Below are positions 38,885-46,624 of a stretch of DNA of 64,000 nucleotides, one piece after another. How positions within the stretch are numbered: position 1 is the first letter of the stretch; each line of letters opens with the position of its first letter. The stretch spans positions 1 through 64,000 of the forward strand of contig NZ_JAAFZU010000023.1 of NCBI RefSeq assembly GCF_018263905.1. Direction: 5' to 3'. The translations under genes were made by a program, and so were the position numbers. The notes under the pieces are model-generated. The model had not been told where the DNA came from. It made no database searches and was given only the letters and a program-made list of their open reading frames with translations. Source of the stretch: Loktanella sp. SALINAS62. GTDB taxonomy: Bacteria > Pseudomonadota > Alphaproteobacteria > Rhodobacterales > Rhodobacteraceae.

Positions 38885-39099
38885 CAGGCTTTCTCTATTT
38901 CCGTGATCGACTTGAACACTTCGTCGCCGTCGTCCTGTTCGATCCGGAATGACGGTTCTTCCGCGCTTGCGTCACGCGTGATCTCTGTACCGCTGATTTT
39001 CAGGGTCCGCTTCTGCGTATACTTCTGGGTCACTTTTCCGGTGCCGGTGCCGGACCCCCAATTCCATTTGACGCGGTCGCCTTCGTTGATGCTGGACAT
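38884..39099 (-). CDS. HVA1 (DUF2945) family small protein
   Basis: This 71-residue hydrophilic protein (MSSINEGDRVKWNWGSGTGTG...) matches the HVA1/DUF2945 family, a Tudor-like small beta-barrel; SGTGTGKVTQKYTQKR is the signature region. Members occur with stress and DNA-related genes; molecular function is unknown. CAGGAGCG precedes the ATG. It is coupled to the TopIB gene downstream and carries a long leader with a hairpin. Confidence 0.85.
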   Translation of the reverse strand: MSSINEGDRVKWNWGSGTGTGKVTQKYTQKRTLKISGTEITRDASAEEPSFRIEQDDGDEVFKSITEIEKA

Positions 39100-39189
39100 G
39101 TCTCGCTCCTGTGTGTTGTGGCACCCACTGTGGCGCATCCCACTGCGGGGCACGCGGCGCGGGTGGCCAGTAACTTAAGAGGGAATGGC

Positions 39190-39234
39190 GCGACCGGACC
39201 CTCACTTTCGGGGAGGAGGTTCAGGTCCGGTCGC
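39190..39234 (-). ncRNA. Hairpin leader element with anti-Shine-Dalgarno loop
   Basis: GCGACCGGACC and GGTCCGGTCGC are a perfect 11-bp inverted repeat (39190-39200 / 39224-39234). Read on the minus strand, the 23-base loop contains CCTCCTCCCC, a sequence complementary to Shine-Dalgarno sites. It lies between the EcfG-type promoter and the HVA1 ATG, so it would be transcribed in the 5' leader or as a separate small RNA. Similar loop motifs define the cuckoo/CcsR stress sRNAs of Rhodobacterales, which have two such hairpins; only one is seen here. Confidence 0.4.
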
Positions 39235-39272
39235 ATATCAATCGGCGGGGGACAGCGCCTTGATGATGACTG

Positions 39273-39297
39273 AACGCGTATCGCCCCGTCCGGTTCC
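39273..39297 (-). promoter_or_regulatory. Predicted EcfG promoter for HVA1-topoisomerase IB
   Basis: On the minus strand GGAAC (39297-39293) is followed after 16 bases by CGTT (39276-39273). It is a perfect match to the alphaproteobacterial general stress consensus. It points at the HVA1 gene with a leader of about 165 bases. Confidence 0.62.
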
Positions 39298-39377
39298 ACG
39301 TCGCGCGGCACATTTTCAATTCCCCGTGCGTGTTCCGGGCTATGTTCTGTGCAGACCTAGGAAAAAAGGCAGTTGTC

Positions 39378-40607
39378 ATGGCGATGATGGGCGGCGCGTT
39401 CATGCGCAAGATCGTGGTTGATGTGCGGGCCAGCTATTGGGCCGTGCCGTCCGGTTTTGTCGTCGCAGCCATGATGCTGGCGCAGTTGTTCATCTGGTTA
39501 GACCGCAACCCGGACGTTTTGCCATTCACCCTGCCGGACACCTGGATTGATCGTCAGGGTGATGGCGCACGGCAGACGTTGACGACAATTGCCACTGCCG
39601 TCATCGGCGTCGCAGGTGTCATGTTTTCGATGACCTTGGTGGCAGTCAGCTTTGCGGCAGGCAATTTTGGCCCCCGTTTGATCGGGAATTTCATGCGTGA
39701 TCGTGGCACGCAAATCAGCTTTGGGCTTTTGATGGCGACTTTTGTTTACGCCGTCTTTGTTTTGCGCGCGATTCATGGTCCCACGGATGACGTTGCCCCG
39801 TTTGTCCCGCAGATGTCATTGCTGTTGGCAATGGGGCTGATGGTCGTGTCGGTCTTTACGATGATTTTCTACGTGCACCATGTGCCCGAAACGATCAACG
39901 TATCGAATATCGCGTCAGATCTTGGGCATCGGTTCAGCCTTGATATCCGCCAGTTGATCGACGCACGCGGCTCGATCTTGGTCGAAGACCTTCCCTTTCA
40001 ACAGCGCAGCCTCACCACAGACATCTACGCAGCCCATCCGGGATATATTCAACAGATGGACAGGGACACCCTGTTTGACTGTGCGCGCAGGCAGGACTGG
40101 CTGATCAAGGTGCACCATAATCCAGGCACCTTCATCAGCCCGCACGTGCCGTTGATGACGGTCCATTCCAACGGCGTTTTAACCGAAACCCAGATCGGCA
40201 CGCTGCGCGACGCGATTGCGACCGGGAACGCCCGGACAGAAGATCAAGCCACCCCATATATCGGGGACCAATTGTGTGAAATGGTGGCCCGCGCACTTTC
40301 GCCGGGGTTCAACGACCCATTTACCGCCATGAATTGTTTGAATTGGCTACACGCAGGTTTAATGGAAGCGATCCATTACAAAGGTGGCCTGAAGCCCCTG
40401 ACAACGCAGCGCGTGACAATCCGCTTTACCGATTTCGGGGATCTGCTGACACCGTTTGAAAACTGTGCGGCCTATACCGTGACCGACCGCATGGCCCGCA
40501 CACGGCACCTGATGCTGGCCCGATCGCTGGTCAACGATGCCGGACGCGACCACCCGCAGACGGAACGGCTGGAACGGCTGGTCAGGCAACTTGACCAGCC
40601 GGACTAG
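39378..40607 (+). CDS. DUF2254 membrane protein
   Basis: This protein of about 409 residues has four hydrophobic helices in the first 160 residues (SGFVVAAMMLAQLFIWL; IATAVIGVAGVMFSMTLVAVSFA; GLLMATFVYAVFVL; LLLAMGLMVVSVFTMIFYVHH), then a soluble C-terminal domain with LSPGFNDPFTAMNCLNWL. This layout is that of DUF2254, function unknown. The chosen ATG at 39378 has AAAAAAGG 8 bases upstream; upstream ATGs lack one. It is convergent with alanine dehydrogenase. Confidence 0.86.
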   Translation: MAMMGGAFMRKIVVDVRASYWAVPSGFVVAAMMLAQLFIWLDRNPDVLPFTLPDTWIDRQGDGARQTLTTIATAVIGVAGVMFSMTLVAVSFAAGNFGPRLIGNFMRDRGTQISFGLLMATFVYAVFVLRAIHGPTDDVAPFVPQMSLLLAMGLMVVSVFTMIFYVHHVPETINVSNIASDLGHRFSLDIRQLIDARGSILVEDLPFQQRSLTTDIYAAHPGYIQQMDRDTLFDCARRQDWLIKVHHNPGTFISPHVPLMTVHSNGVLTETQIGTLRDAIATGNARTEDQATPYIGDQLCEMVARALSPGFNDPFTAMNCLNWLHAGLMEAIHYKGGLKPLTTQRVTIRFTDFGDLLTPFENCAAYTVTDRMARTRHLMLARSLVNDAGRDHPQTERLERLVRQLDQPD

Positions 40608-40610
40608 ACA

Positions 40611-41729
40611 TCAGGCTTGAATGGCGGCCTGCGGGTCCAGCGTGTCCAGACCCAGTGCTGCGCCCACTGCGGCATAGGTCACATGCCCGGCGTGCACGTT
40701 CAGCCCGGCCAGCAGATGCGGATCGTCGGCGCAGGCCTGTCGCCAGCCCTTGTCAGCCAGCGCCAGCATGAACGGCATGGTCGCATTGCCCAGCGCGATG
40801 GTGCTGGTCCGGGCAACCGCCCCCGGCATGTTCGCCACGCAGTAATGCATGATGCCGTCGACGTCATAGATCGGATCTTGATGCGTAGTGGCGCGCGAGG
40901 TTTCGAAACAGCCGCCTTGGTCGATGGCCACATCGACCAGCGCTGCGCCCGGCTTCAGCTCTGCCAGTTGGGCGCGGCTGATCAGTTTTGGCGCGGCGGC
41001 ACCGGGGATCAGGACAGCACCGATGATCATGTCGGCCTGCACCGCCAGTTCCATCGTGTTGCCTGCACTGGCAAAGCTGGTCTTGAACACCCCGGCAAAC
41101 ACGTCATCCAGATAACGCAGTCGGGTCAGCGACCGATCCAGAACCGTCACATCGGCACCCATGCCCGCAGCAATCCGGGCCGCTTGCGTGCCGACGACAC
41201 CGCCACCGATGACCACGACATGCGCGGGGCCGACACCGGGCACGCCACCCATCAGAACACCGCGACCGCCATTCGCTTTTTGCAAGGTCCACGCCCCGAC
41301 CTGCGGTGCCAGACGTCCCGCAACTTCGGACATCGGCGCAAGCAAAGGCAGGCCGCCAAAACGATCCGTCACAGTTTCATAGGCAATACAGGTGGCCCCG
41401 GACGCAATCAGGTCACGAGTCTGATCGGGGTCCGGTGCGAGGTGCAGATAGGTGAACAGAATCTGACCTTCACGCAGCATCTTGCGTTCGACCGCCTGCG
41501 GTTCCTTGACCTTGACGATCATGTCGGCGCTGGCGAACACCTCTGCCGCTGTGCCTGCAATGGCGGCGCCAGCAGCAATATAATCGGCGTCAGGAAAACC
41601 AGCGCCCAGACCGGCGTCGGTTTCCACCGTGACGGTGTGACCGTGCAGAATGGCCTCTCGCACGGCATTCGGTGTCAGGCCGACGCGAAATTCCTGAGGT
41701 TTGATTTCTTTTGGACAGCCGATGTGCAT
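40611..41729 (-). CDS. ald: Alanine dehydrogenase
   Basis: This 372-residue enzyme interconverts L-alanine with pyruvate and ammonia using NAD. MHIGCPKEIKPQEFRVGLTP opens the protein, followed by the catalytic Lys/His region in KVKEPQAVE and TYLHLA, and the NAD-binding VVIGGGVVGTQAARIA. The ATG at 41729 follows AGGAGCG. A divergent Lrp-type regulator lies 134 bases away, the usual partner controlling ald in response to alanine. Confidence 0.96.
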   Translation of the reverse strand: MHIGCPKEIKPQEFRVGLTPNAVREAILHGHTVTVETDAGLGAGFPDADYIAAGAAIAGTAAEVFASADMIVKVKEPQAVERKMLREGQILFTYLHLAPDPDQTRDLIASGATCIAYETVTDRFGGLPLLAPMSEVAGRLAPQVGAWTLQKANGGRGVLMGGVPGVGPAHVVVIGGGVVGTQAARIAAGMGADVTVLDRSLTRLRYLDDVFAGVFKTSFASAGNTMELAVQADMIIGAVLIPGAAAPKLISRAQLAELKPGAALVDVAIDQGGCFETSRATTHQDPIYDVDGIMHYCVANMPGAVARTSTIALGNATMPFMLALADKGWRQACADDPHLLAGLNVHAGHVTYAAVGAALGLDTLDPQAAIQA

Positions 41730-41863
41730 GGAACGCTCCTGTGTTGCGGTTTCATCCACTATCGCGTCTTGCCTGTGGTAAGTTTTCGATTGTTTTACCA
41801 TCGCGATCGGACAAGGATCACAATTATTGCACCGGGTGGGCAGTTACTGGGAAAATATCGTGC

Positions 41864-42325
41864 ATGATCGAAATTGACGACACAGATCGCCGCCTGATGG
41901 CGGCTTTGCAACGCGATGGCCGCATGACCAATGCCGAACTGGCGGACAAGGTGAACCTGTCGGCCAGCGCCTGCCACCGCAGGGTGCAGCGTCTTGAAAA
42001 AATCGGGGTGATTGATGGCTACGTAGCACTGGTCAACGCGCGCAAGATCGGGCTTTCGACAACGGTCTTTGTCGAAATCACGCTATCCGCCCAAGCGGAC
42101 GAGGTGCTGGATGCCTTTGAACGGGCTGTGCGGCTGATTCCGGACGTGCTGGAATGTCACCTTATGGCAGGATCTGCCGATTATCTGTTAAAGGTTCTGG
42201 CAAAAGACACCGAAGATTTTGCCAGGATACATAGAAAGCATCTGGCGCGCCTACCCGGCGTCGCGCAGATGCAATCCAGTTTCGCGTTGCGAAAGGTCAG
42301 GGCGACGACCGCCCTGCCGATCTGA
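41864..42325 (+). CDS. Lrp/AsnC family regulator, likely of ald
   Basis: This 153-residue regulator has an N-terminal HTH (AELADKVNLSASACHRRVQRLEKIGVI) and a C-terminal RAM/effector domain (VLECHLMAGSADYLLKVLAKD). Divergent position beside alanine dehydrogenase suggests it activates ald in the presence of alanine. The shared gap contains nested inverted repeats (GGTAA/TTACC at 41777-41799) that could be its site. I chose the ATG at 41864, not the upstream ATG at 41711, which lies inside ald. Confidence 0.92.
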   Translation: MIEIDDTDRRLMAALQRDGRMTNAELADKVNLSASACHRRVQRLEKIGVIDGYVALVNARKIGLSTTVFVEITLSAQADEVLDAFERAVRLIPDVLECHLMAGSADYLLKVLAKDTEDFARIHRKHLARLPGVAQMQSSFALRKVRATTALPI

Positions 42326-43144
42326 TCAACCGACGTTCAGCGTTTCGGTCGACGAAAAGAACATGGCCTGTGCCACGGCGGACCTGACCTGTTCTTCGGT
42401 ATAGGGTTTGGCGATCAAGAACGCAGGTTCCGGTTTGTCGCCCGTCAGCAAACGTTCTGGGAACGCCGTGATAAAGATAACCGGCATATCACCAAACGCG
42501 CCCAGCAGTTCATTGACCGCATCGATACCCGAAGAGTTATCGGCCAATTGAATGTCGGCAAGGATCAGATCGGGCTGTTCGGAAATACCCAGTTTGATCG
42601 CACCTTCGTGGGTGCGGGCTATGCCCGTCACCTTGTGCCCCATGTCGGACACCAGCGCTTCGAGGTCCATGGCAATGATCGCTTCATCCTCGATGATCAG
42701 GATGCGCCCGGCGATGCTGTCCGCCATTTCGCGGTGGGCGACGCCGACCAGATGCGCGACCTCTGACTCGTCGATGGACATGATGTCTGCAATTTCAGGA
42801 TACGAAAATTCTTCGATGGTGTTCAGCAGCAGCGCTTCGCGGGTGTTGGTCGTCAGCTTTGCAAGATGTCGTTGCGCGGCACCTTCTATGCCAACCGGGC
42901 TTTCGCCGGGTTCTGACGTGTCTGTGCTGGACCACATCATATGTAGCGTTTTGAATAACGCAGATTTTGGAGAAATCTGTGTGTCAAAAATGCTGCGATC
43001 CTCCAAAATCGCCTCGAGCGTGGCAGCGGCATAGGCGTCACCGCTCGCCTGCGATCCGGTCAGCGCCCGTGCGTAGCGCCGCAAAAACGGAAGATAAGTG
43101 CCAATGGCGGTGGTGACGTCCTGGTCGGCATTCGAAGTTGCCAT
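42326..43144 (-). CDS. phyR: General stress response regulator PhyR
   Basis: This 272-residue response regulator has an ECF-sigma-like N-terminal domain (about 1-135) and a receiver domain (about 146-270) with acidic IEDE, phospho-acceptor Asp197 in LILADIQL, PVIFITAFPERLLTG, and Lys247 in LIAKPY. When phosphorylated, the sigma-like part binds and sequesters NepR, freeing the EcfG sigma factor. I chose ATG 43144, with AGGAA upstream. It is divergent from nepR-ecfG, with a perfect EcfG promoter in front. Confidence 0.96.
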   Translation of the reverse strand: MATSNADQDVTTAIGTYLPFLRRYARALTGSQASGDAYAAATLEAILEDRSIFDTQISPKSALFKTLHMMWSSTDTSEPGESPVGIEGAAQRHLAKLTTNTREALLLNTIEEFSYPEIADIMSIDESEVAHLVGVAHREMADSIAGRILIIEDEAIIAMDLEALVSDMGHKVTGIARTHEGAIKLGISEQPDLILADIQLADNSSGIDAVNELLGAFGDMPVIFITAFPERLLTGDKPEPAFLIAKPYTEEQVRSAVAQAMFFSSTETLNVG

Positions 43145-43174
43145 AAGTTTTTTTCCTGTCATGTCCCTGTCTTT

Positions 43175-43199
43175 GGAACCTAACGCCGATTGAAGCGTT
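43175..43199 (+). promoter_or_regulatory. EcfG promoter for nepR-ecfG
   Basis: GGAAC at 43175-43179 and CGTT at 43196-43199, with a 16-base spacer, match the alphaproteobacterial EcfG consensus exactly. It lies about 50 bases upstream of the nepR start, so the sigma factor would autoregulate its own operon. Confidence 0.8.
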
Positions 43200-43207
43200 T
43201 GGGTTCC
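43182..43207 (-). promoter_or_regulatory. EcfG promoter for phyR
   Basis: On the minus strand GGAAC (43207-43203) is followed after 17 bases by CGTT (43185-43182), 38 bases before the phyR ATG. It overlaps the nepR promoter, so the two divergent promoters share most of their DNA. Confidence 0.78.
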
Positions 43208-43249
43208 TCATACAATATGTCTGAACCTTAATTAATAGCGGGCCCCTTA

Positions 43250-43405
43250 ATGTCCAACGATCCACCGAGCGACAAGGCGCGTCAGCAGATTGATGCCAAC
43301 CTCAAACGCGTCTTTCAAGCTCAAGAGCAGGCTGAGCTGCCCGATCGTTTGAAACAATTGCTAGAGAAACTGAAGGCCCAAGATAACGCTGCGGGGGGTC
43401 AATAA
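43250..43405 (+). CDS. nepR: NepR anti-sigma factor
   Basis: This 51-residue protein binds EcfG and holds it inactive until PhyR-P takes it away. The diagnostic helix is seen as IDANLKRVFQAQ and the NepR core LPDRLKQLLEKLKAQ. Its TAA overlaps the ecfG ATG (TAATG). The gene is short and easily missed, but its position between phyR and ecfG is canonical. The ribosome-binding site is weak, which may keep NepR levels tied to EcfG translation. Confidence 0.93.
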   Translation: MSNDPPSDKARQQIDANLKRVFQAQEQAELPDRLKQLLEKLKAQDNAAGGQ

Positions 43406-43959
43406 TGACGGCTGATCCACGTGACGAACTGGTCGAACATTTGCCCGCCTTGCGGGCATTTGCTATTTCGCTGACCCGAAACGGGTCGACTGCGGATGAC
43501 ATGGTGCAAGATACGGTCGTCAAGGCCTGGACGAATATCGAAAAGTTCGAGCCCGGCACGAACATGCGGGCCTGGCTTTTTACGATCTTGCGGAACACGT
43601 TTTATTCCAGCCGGCGCAAGGCAAAGCGCGAGGTGGCGGACGTCGACGGCATCTTCACAGAGAATATGGCGGAAAAGCCAGCCCACGATGGCCACCTGCA
43701 GATGACCGATTTTCAGACAGCATTCGCAAAGCTGCCTGACGAACAGCGTGAAACCCTTATTCTGGTCGGTGCATCCGGGTTTTCGTACGAAGAGGCCGCC
43801 GAAATGTGCAAGGTCGCCGTCGGAACGATCAAAAGCCGCGCCAATCGTGGCCGCAAGCGACTGGCAGAGCTGATGAATCTTGATTCAGACGGACCTGTTG
43901 AGCTGACCGACAAAGCCACGGTCGCCGTCGTCAGTAACAACGGTAATTCTGCATTCTGA
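43405..43959 (+). CDS. ecfG: ECF sigma factor EcfG (general stress)
   Basis: This 184-residue sigma factor has region 2 with LTRNGSTADDMVQDTVVKAWTNI, NMRAWLFTILRNTFYS, and region 4 with LPDEQRETLILVGASGFSYEEAAEMCKVAVGTIKSRANRGRKRL. It is the EcfG (ECF15) type, recognised by its neighbours nepR and phyR. The TAATG overlap couples it to nepR. It should read the GGAAC-N16/17-CGTT promoters noted in this window. Confidence 0.95.
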   Translation: MTADPRDELVEHLPALRAFAISLTRNGSTADDMVQDTVVKAWTNIEKFEPGTNMRAWLFTILRNTFYSSRRKAKREVADVDGIFTENMAEKPAHDGHLQMTDFQTAFAKLPDEQRETLILVGASGFSYEEAAEMCKVAVGTIKSRANRGRKRLAELMNLDSDGPVELTDKATVAVVSNNGNSAF

Positions 43960-45710
43960 TGCCGGATCGTCAGCCCGATAACGAAGAAACCTTTCGGTTT
44001 CTGCGCGGGCTGCCGTTCAGGGTCGTAGCGTTCCTGTCGCTTGCATTGCTGCCGATCGGTATGCTGGCCGTCTGGCAAACCAAGGGGTTGGACGAAACGC
44101 TTCGGGAACGCACCGAACTTAGCCTTGTGGCGCTGACGGAATTGGCCGCATCGGGCGAACGGCGCGCTATTCAGGCCGCCGTCGGATCGGCCCGCACCCA
44201 AGCGGCAATGTATGAAACACTGATGGATGATCCTGAACGTTGTCGGGCGGCACTGGGTAATCTGGTTGATCACAGTTCGATTTATCGTTTCGTCGGGTTC
44301 ATCCCTGTAAGCGGTTCGATCGTCTGTTCGTCACAACGGTCCGAACTTGAAAATTCTTTTCTCGATCAAAGGGTCATGGCGCTGACGGAATCCACCGTGC
44401 AGTCATTTTTGCCGGTCGTCATCCCGGACGCGGAACCATCCCAATATGCGGTGTTACTGCAACCGATATTCGTCGAAGACACCGTTATCGGTCAGGTTGC
44501 CATTGCCATGCCAGCCGACGTCCTGTCCCAACAACGCGACATGATCTTTGACCGCGAACCGCGTTCGATGGTCATCTACAACCAAGGTGGAGAGATTATC
44601 TCTGCCCAGGGTGAACCCATTGCGCCCGATGTGATCCAGTCACTTGTTACGCCTGATCAGACCGGATCAATTTTTGATCCCCAACGACGTGTAATCAGGC
44701 ACCGCACAGCGAACGACAGGGCCCAGCTTTTAACGACGACGTCGCTTGTGCCCGGTGTGGCCTATGCTGTCGGAAGCTGGTCTGAAAGCAACAGCGGCCT
44801 TGGATCAAGCGCATCCATGTTCCCGACGTTCTTTTTGCCTGCCCTGATGTGGCTGGCCAGTCTGCTGGTCGCCTATTTTGCCGTTCACCGACTTGTCGTG
44901 GCGCCAGTTCAGGATCTGCAAAAGCGGATGCGCCTGTTCGCTGTGAACAGATCGCTGACCGGAACGGCCCAGACAGAACGCTTGCCCACCGAACTGTTTG
45001 AACTGGAACAGACGTTCAGCAACATGGCTTACGACCTGCTCGACGACGAAGCCCGTATGGAAGATTCGCTGCGCGAAAAGAATGTGTTGCTGAAAGAGAT
45101 CCACCATCGGGTGAAAAACAATCTTCAGATGATATCGTCGATCATCAACATGGAAGTGCGGGCCAGCAACGACAGCTTTGCGCGGGATACGTTGAAAAGG
45201 TTGCAGGCCAGAATTATCGGACTCGCCACAGTGCACCGGTATTTATACAAAAGCGAAAATCTGGGCCGGACCGACGCCGCGCCGCTGATGGAAGAAATCT
45301 GCAATGTGCACTTCGATCGCTTGGCAATAACCCATCCCGGCGCCGATATATTACTGGAAGCTGACAGTTTCAGCCTTATCCCCGATCAAGCCGTCCCGCT
45401 TGCCTTGTTCGTCGGAGAAGCCGGCGCACAGGCGATCCGCAAGATGCCTGATCCGTCGGATGAAGCAGGCGTCTTTCACATAAGCCTCAAGATCGTTGCA
45501 CCCGGTATGGCCATGGTCCTATGCCGCAGCTCGTGCAGCGACGTGCCGGACGACACGCGGGATACGGACAGCACCATTGGGCAGCAGTTGATGCGCGCAT
45601 TTGCAATGCAACTGGGCAATACCATCGAAATTACACAGACAGACGGGATAAGAACCGTGTGCCTGACGTTTGCCGTGACAACAAACTTGCCTGACGCGCT
45701 GGATTACTGA
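43959..45710 (+). CDS. HisKA_2-type sensor histidine kinase with degenerate ATPase domain
   Basis: This 583-residue membrane protein has TM1 at about 22-40, a periplasmic sensor region, TM2 at about 288-310, a HAMP-like linker, and a HisKA_2 dimerisation helix with His382/383 in IHHRVKNNLQMIS. The catalytic part (about 440-575) retains hydrophobic strands but the N-box reads FVGEAGAQAIRKM without the usual Asn, and the DxGxG lid is absent (LCRSSCSDVPDDTRDTD). It starts at TGATG overlap with ecfG. By position it should control PhyR phosphorylation, but ATP-dependent kinase activity is doubtful. Confidence 0.88.
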   Translation: MPDRQPDNEETFRFLRGLPFRVVAFLSLALLPIGMLAVWQTKGLDETLRERTELSLVALTELAASGERRAIQAAVGSARTQAAMYETLMDDPERCRAALGNLVDHSSIYRFVGFIPVSGSIVCSSQRSELENSFLDQRVMALTESTVQSFLPVVIPDAEPSQYAVLLQPIFVEDTVIGQVAIAMPADVLSQQRDMIFDREPRSMVIYNQGGEIISAQGEPIAPDVIQSLVTPDQTGSIFDPQRRVIRHRTANDRAQLLTTTSLVPGVAYAVGSWSESNSGLGSSASMFPTFFLPALMWLASLLVAYFAVHRLVVAPVQDLQKRMRLFAVNRSLTGTAQTERLPTELFELEQTFSNMAYDLLDDEARMEDSLREKNVLLKEIHHRVKNNLQMISSIINMEVRASNDSFARDTLKRLQARIIGLATVHRYLYKSENLGRTDAAPLMEEICNVHFDRLAITHPGADILLEADSFSLIPDQAVPLALFVGEAGAQAIRKMPDPSDEAGVFHISLKIVAPGMAMVLCRSSCSDVPDDTRDTDSTIGQQLMRAFAMQLGNTIEITQTDGIRTVCLTFAVTTNLPDALDY

Positions 45711-45785
45711 ACGAAAACCCGCAACAGGATTGTAGTTGTAAAAATAGCGCAATCGCGATCACGTAAACTTTAATTAGATTAGCCC

Positions 45786-45810
45786 GGAACCATGCCGGCG
45801 AAACCGTGTT
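45786..45810 (+). promoter_or_regulatory. Possible EcfG-like promoter for a small membrane protein
   Basis: GGAAC at 45786-45790 is followed after 16 bases by TGTT at 45807-45810, one mismatch to the -10 CGTT. It lies about 28 bases before the ATG at 45839. Confidence 0.4.
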
Positions 45811-45838
45811 GAACCGGGATCGAACCGAGAGGCAAAGC

Positions 45839-45994
45839 ATGACTATCGAAGTTTTTCTAGCCAGTATGGCTGCCGTGGGACTGGCAGCGATGTTGATCTA
45901 TGTCCTGACAAGAGCGCCGGACGGAACGGAAGCACGCAACAGTTCGGTTCGTTCGGATCGTGATGCAAAACCTGCAGTGCGGCGACAGGACTGA
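45839..45994 (+). CDS. Small single-TM protein, unknown function
   Basis: This 51-residue ORF encodes a hydrophobic helix (TIEVFLASMAAVGLAAMLIYVLT) followed by a polar, charged tail rich in Arg/Asp. I do not recognise a family. GAGAGG lies before the ATG, and an EcfG-like promoter lies upstream, so it may be a stress-induced membrane peptide of the general stress locus. A strong terminator follows. Confidence 0.55.
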   Translation: MTIEVFLASMAAVGLAAMLIYVLTRAPDGTEARNSSVRSDRDAKPAVRRQD

Positions 45995-46020
45995 TCGTCA
46001 CGACCTTCGTCCGAAGCCAA

Positions 46021-46047
46021 AAAAGCCTGCCATAATGGCAGGCTTTT
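46021..46047. terminator. Bidirectional terminator between small TM gene and mscL
   Basis: AAAAGCCTGCCA and TGGCAGGCTTTT form a perfect 12-bp stem with a 3-base loop. A-rich and T-rich flanks allow termination in both directions. Confidence 0.92.
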
Positions 46048-46070
46048 GGTTTGCGTCAGGCACTATTGTT

Positions 46071-46499
46071 TTACTTGCGAAGACTGTCGCGGATGTCCAA
46101 CAGCACGTCCAGTTGCGACGGTCCGGTTTCAACATCCGGTGCGATGTCATCGGGCCGTTCTGCTGCAGCCTTCAGGCGGTTGACCGATTTGACCAGCATG
46201 AACACGACGAAAGCAATGATCAAAAAATTGATGCAAGCTGTGATGAACGCGCCATAAGCAAAGATTGCAGCGCCCGTTTCGCGCGCAGCATCCAGCCCTG
46301 TCCCCGTTGCAACATCGCCGGACAGTACGACGTACATCGACGTAAAATCGACACCGCCCAATACCAGCCCAATGATCGGATTGATCAGATCACTGACCAG
46401 CGACGTCACGATTGCGGTAAATGCCGCCCCGATGATGATACCCACCGCCAGGTCCATGACATTGCCCTTGGCAATGAAGTCCTTGAATTCTTGTAGCAT
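46071..46499 (-). CDS. mscL: Large-conductance mechanosensitive channel
   Basis: This 142-residue protein has the N-terminal amphipathic [29 protein letters not shown]1, a periplasmic loop, TM2 ([23 protein letters not shown]) and a C-terminal helix. It opens under membrane tension to release solutes in hypo-osmotic shock. GGAAC-N17-CGAT on the minus strand (46562-46537) upstream has a one-base-mismatched stress -10. It is convergent with the small TM gene. Confidence 0.96.
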   Translation of the reverse strand: MLQEFKDFIAKGNVMDLAVGIIIGAAFTAIVTSLVSDLINPIIGLVLGGVDFTSMYVVLSGDVATGTGLDAARETGAAIFAYGAFITACINFLIIAFVVFMLVKSVNRLKAAAERPDDIAPDVETGPSQLDVLLDIRDSLRK

Positions 46500-46624
46500 T
46501 ATAAATTTTTCCTATGAAGTGATCGGCCCCTCTGCGATCGCCAAAAGGATTAGCCACGTTCCATTACAAAAGAAACAAGTTTTTGTGAGAGGCCGGTCCG
46601 CATCAAACGAATGCCCGCAACGGG

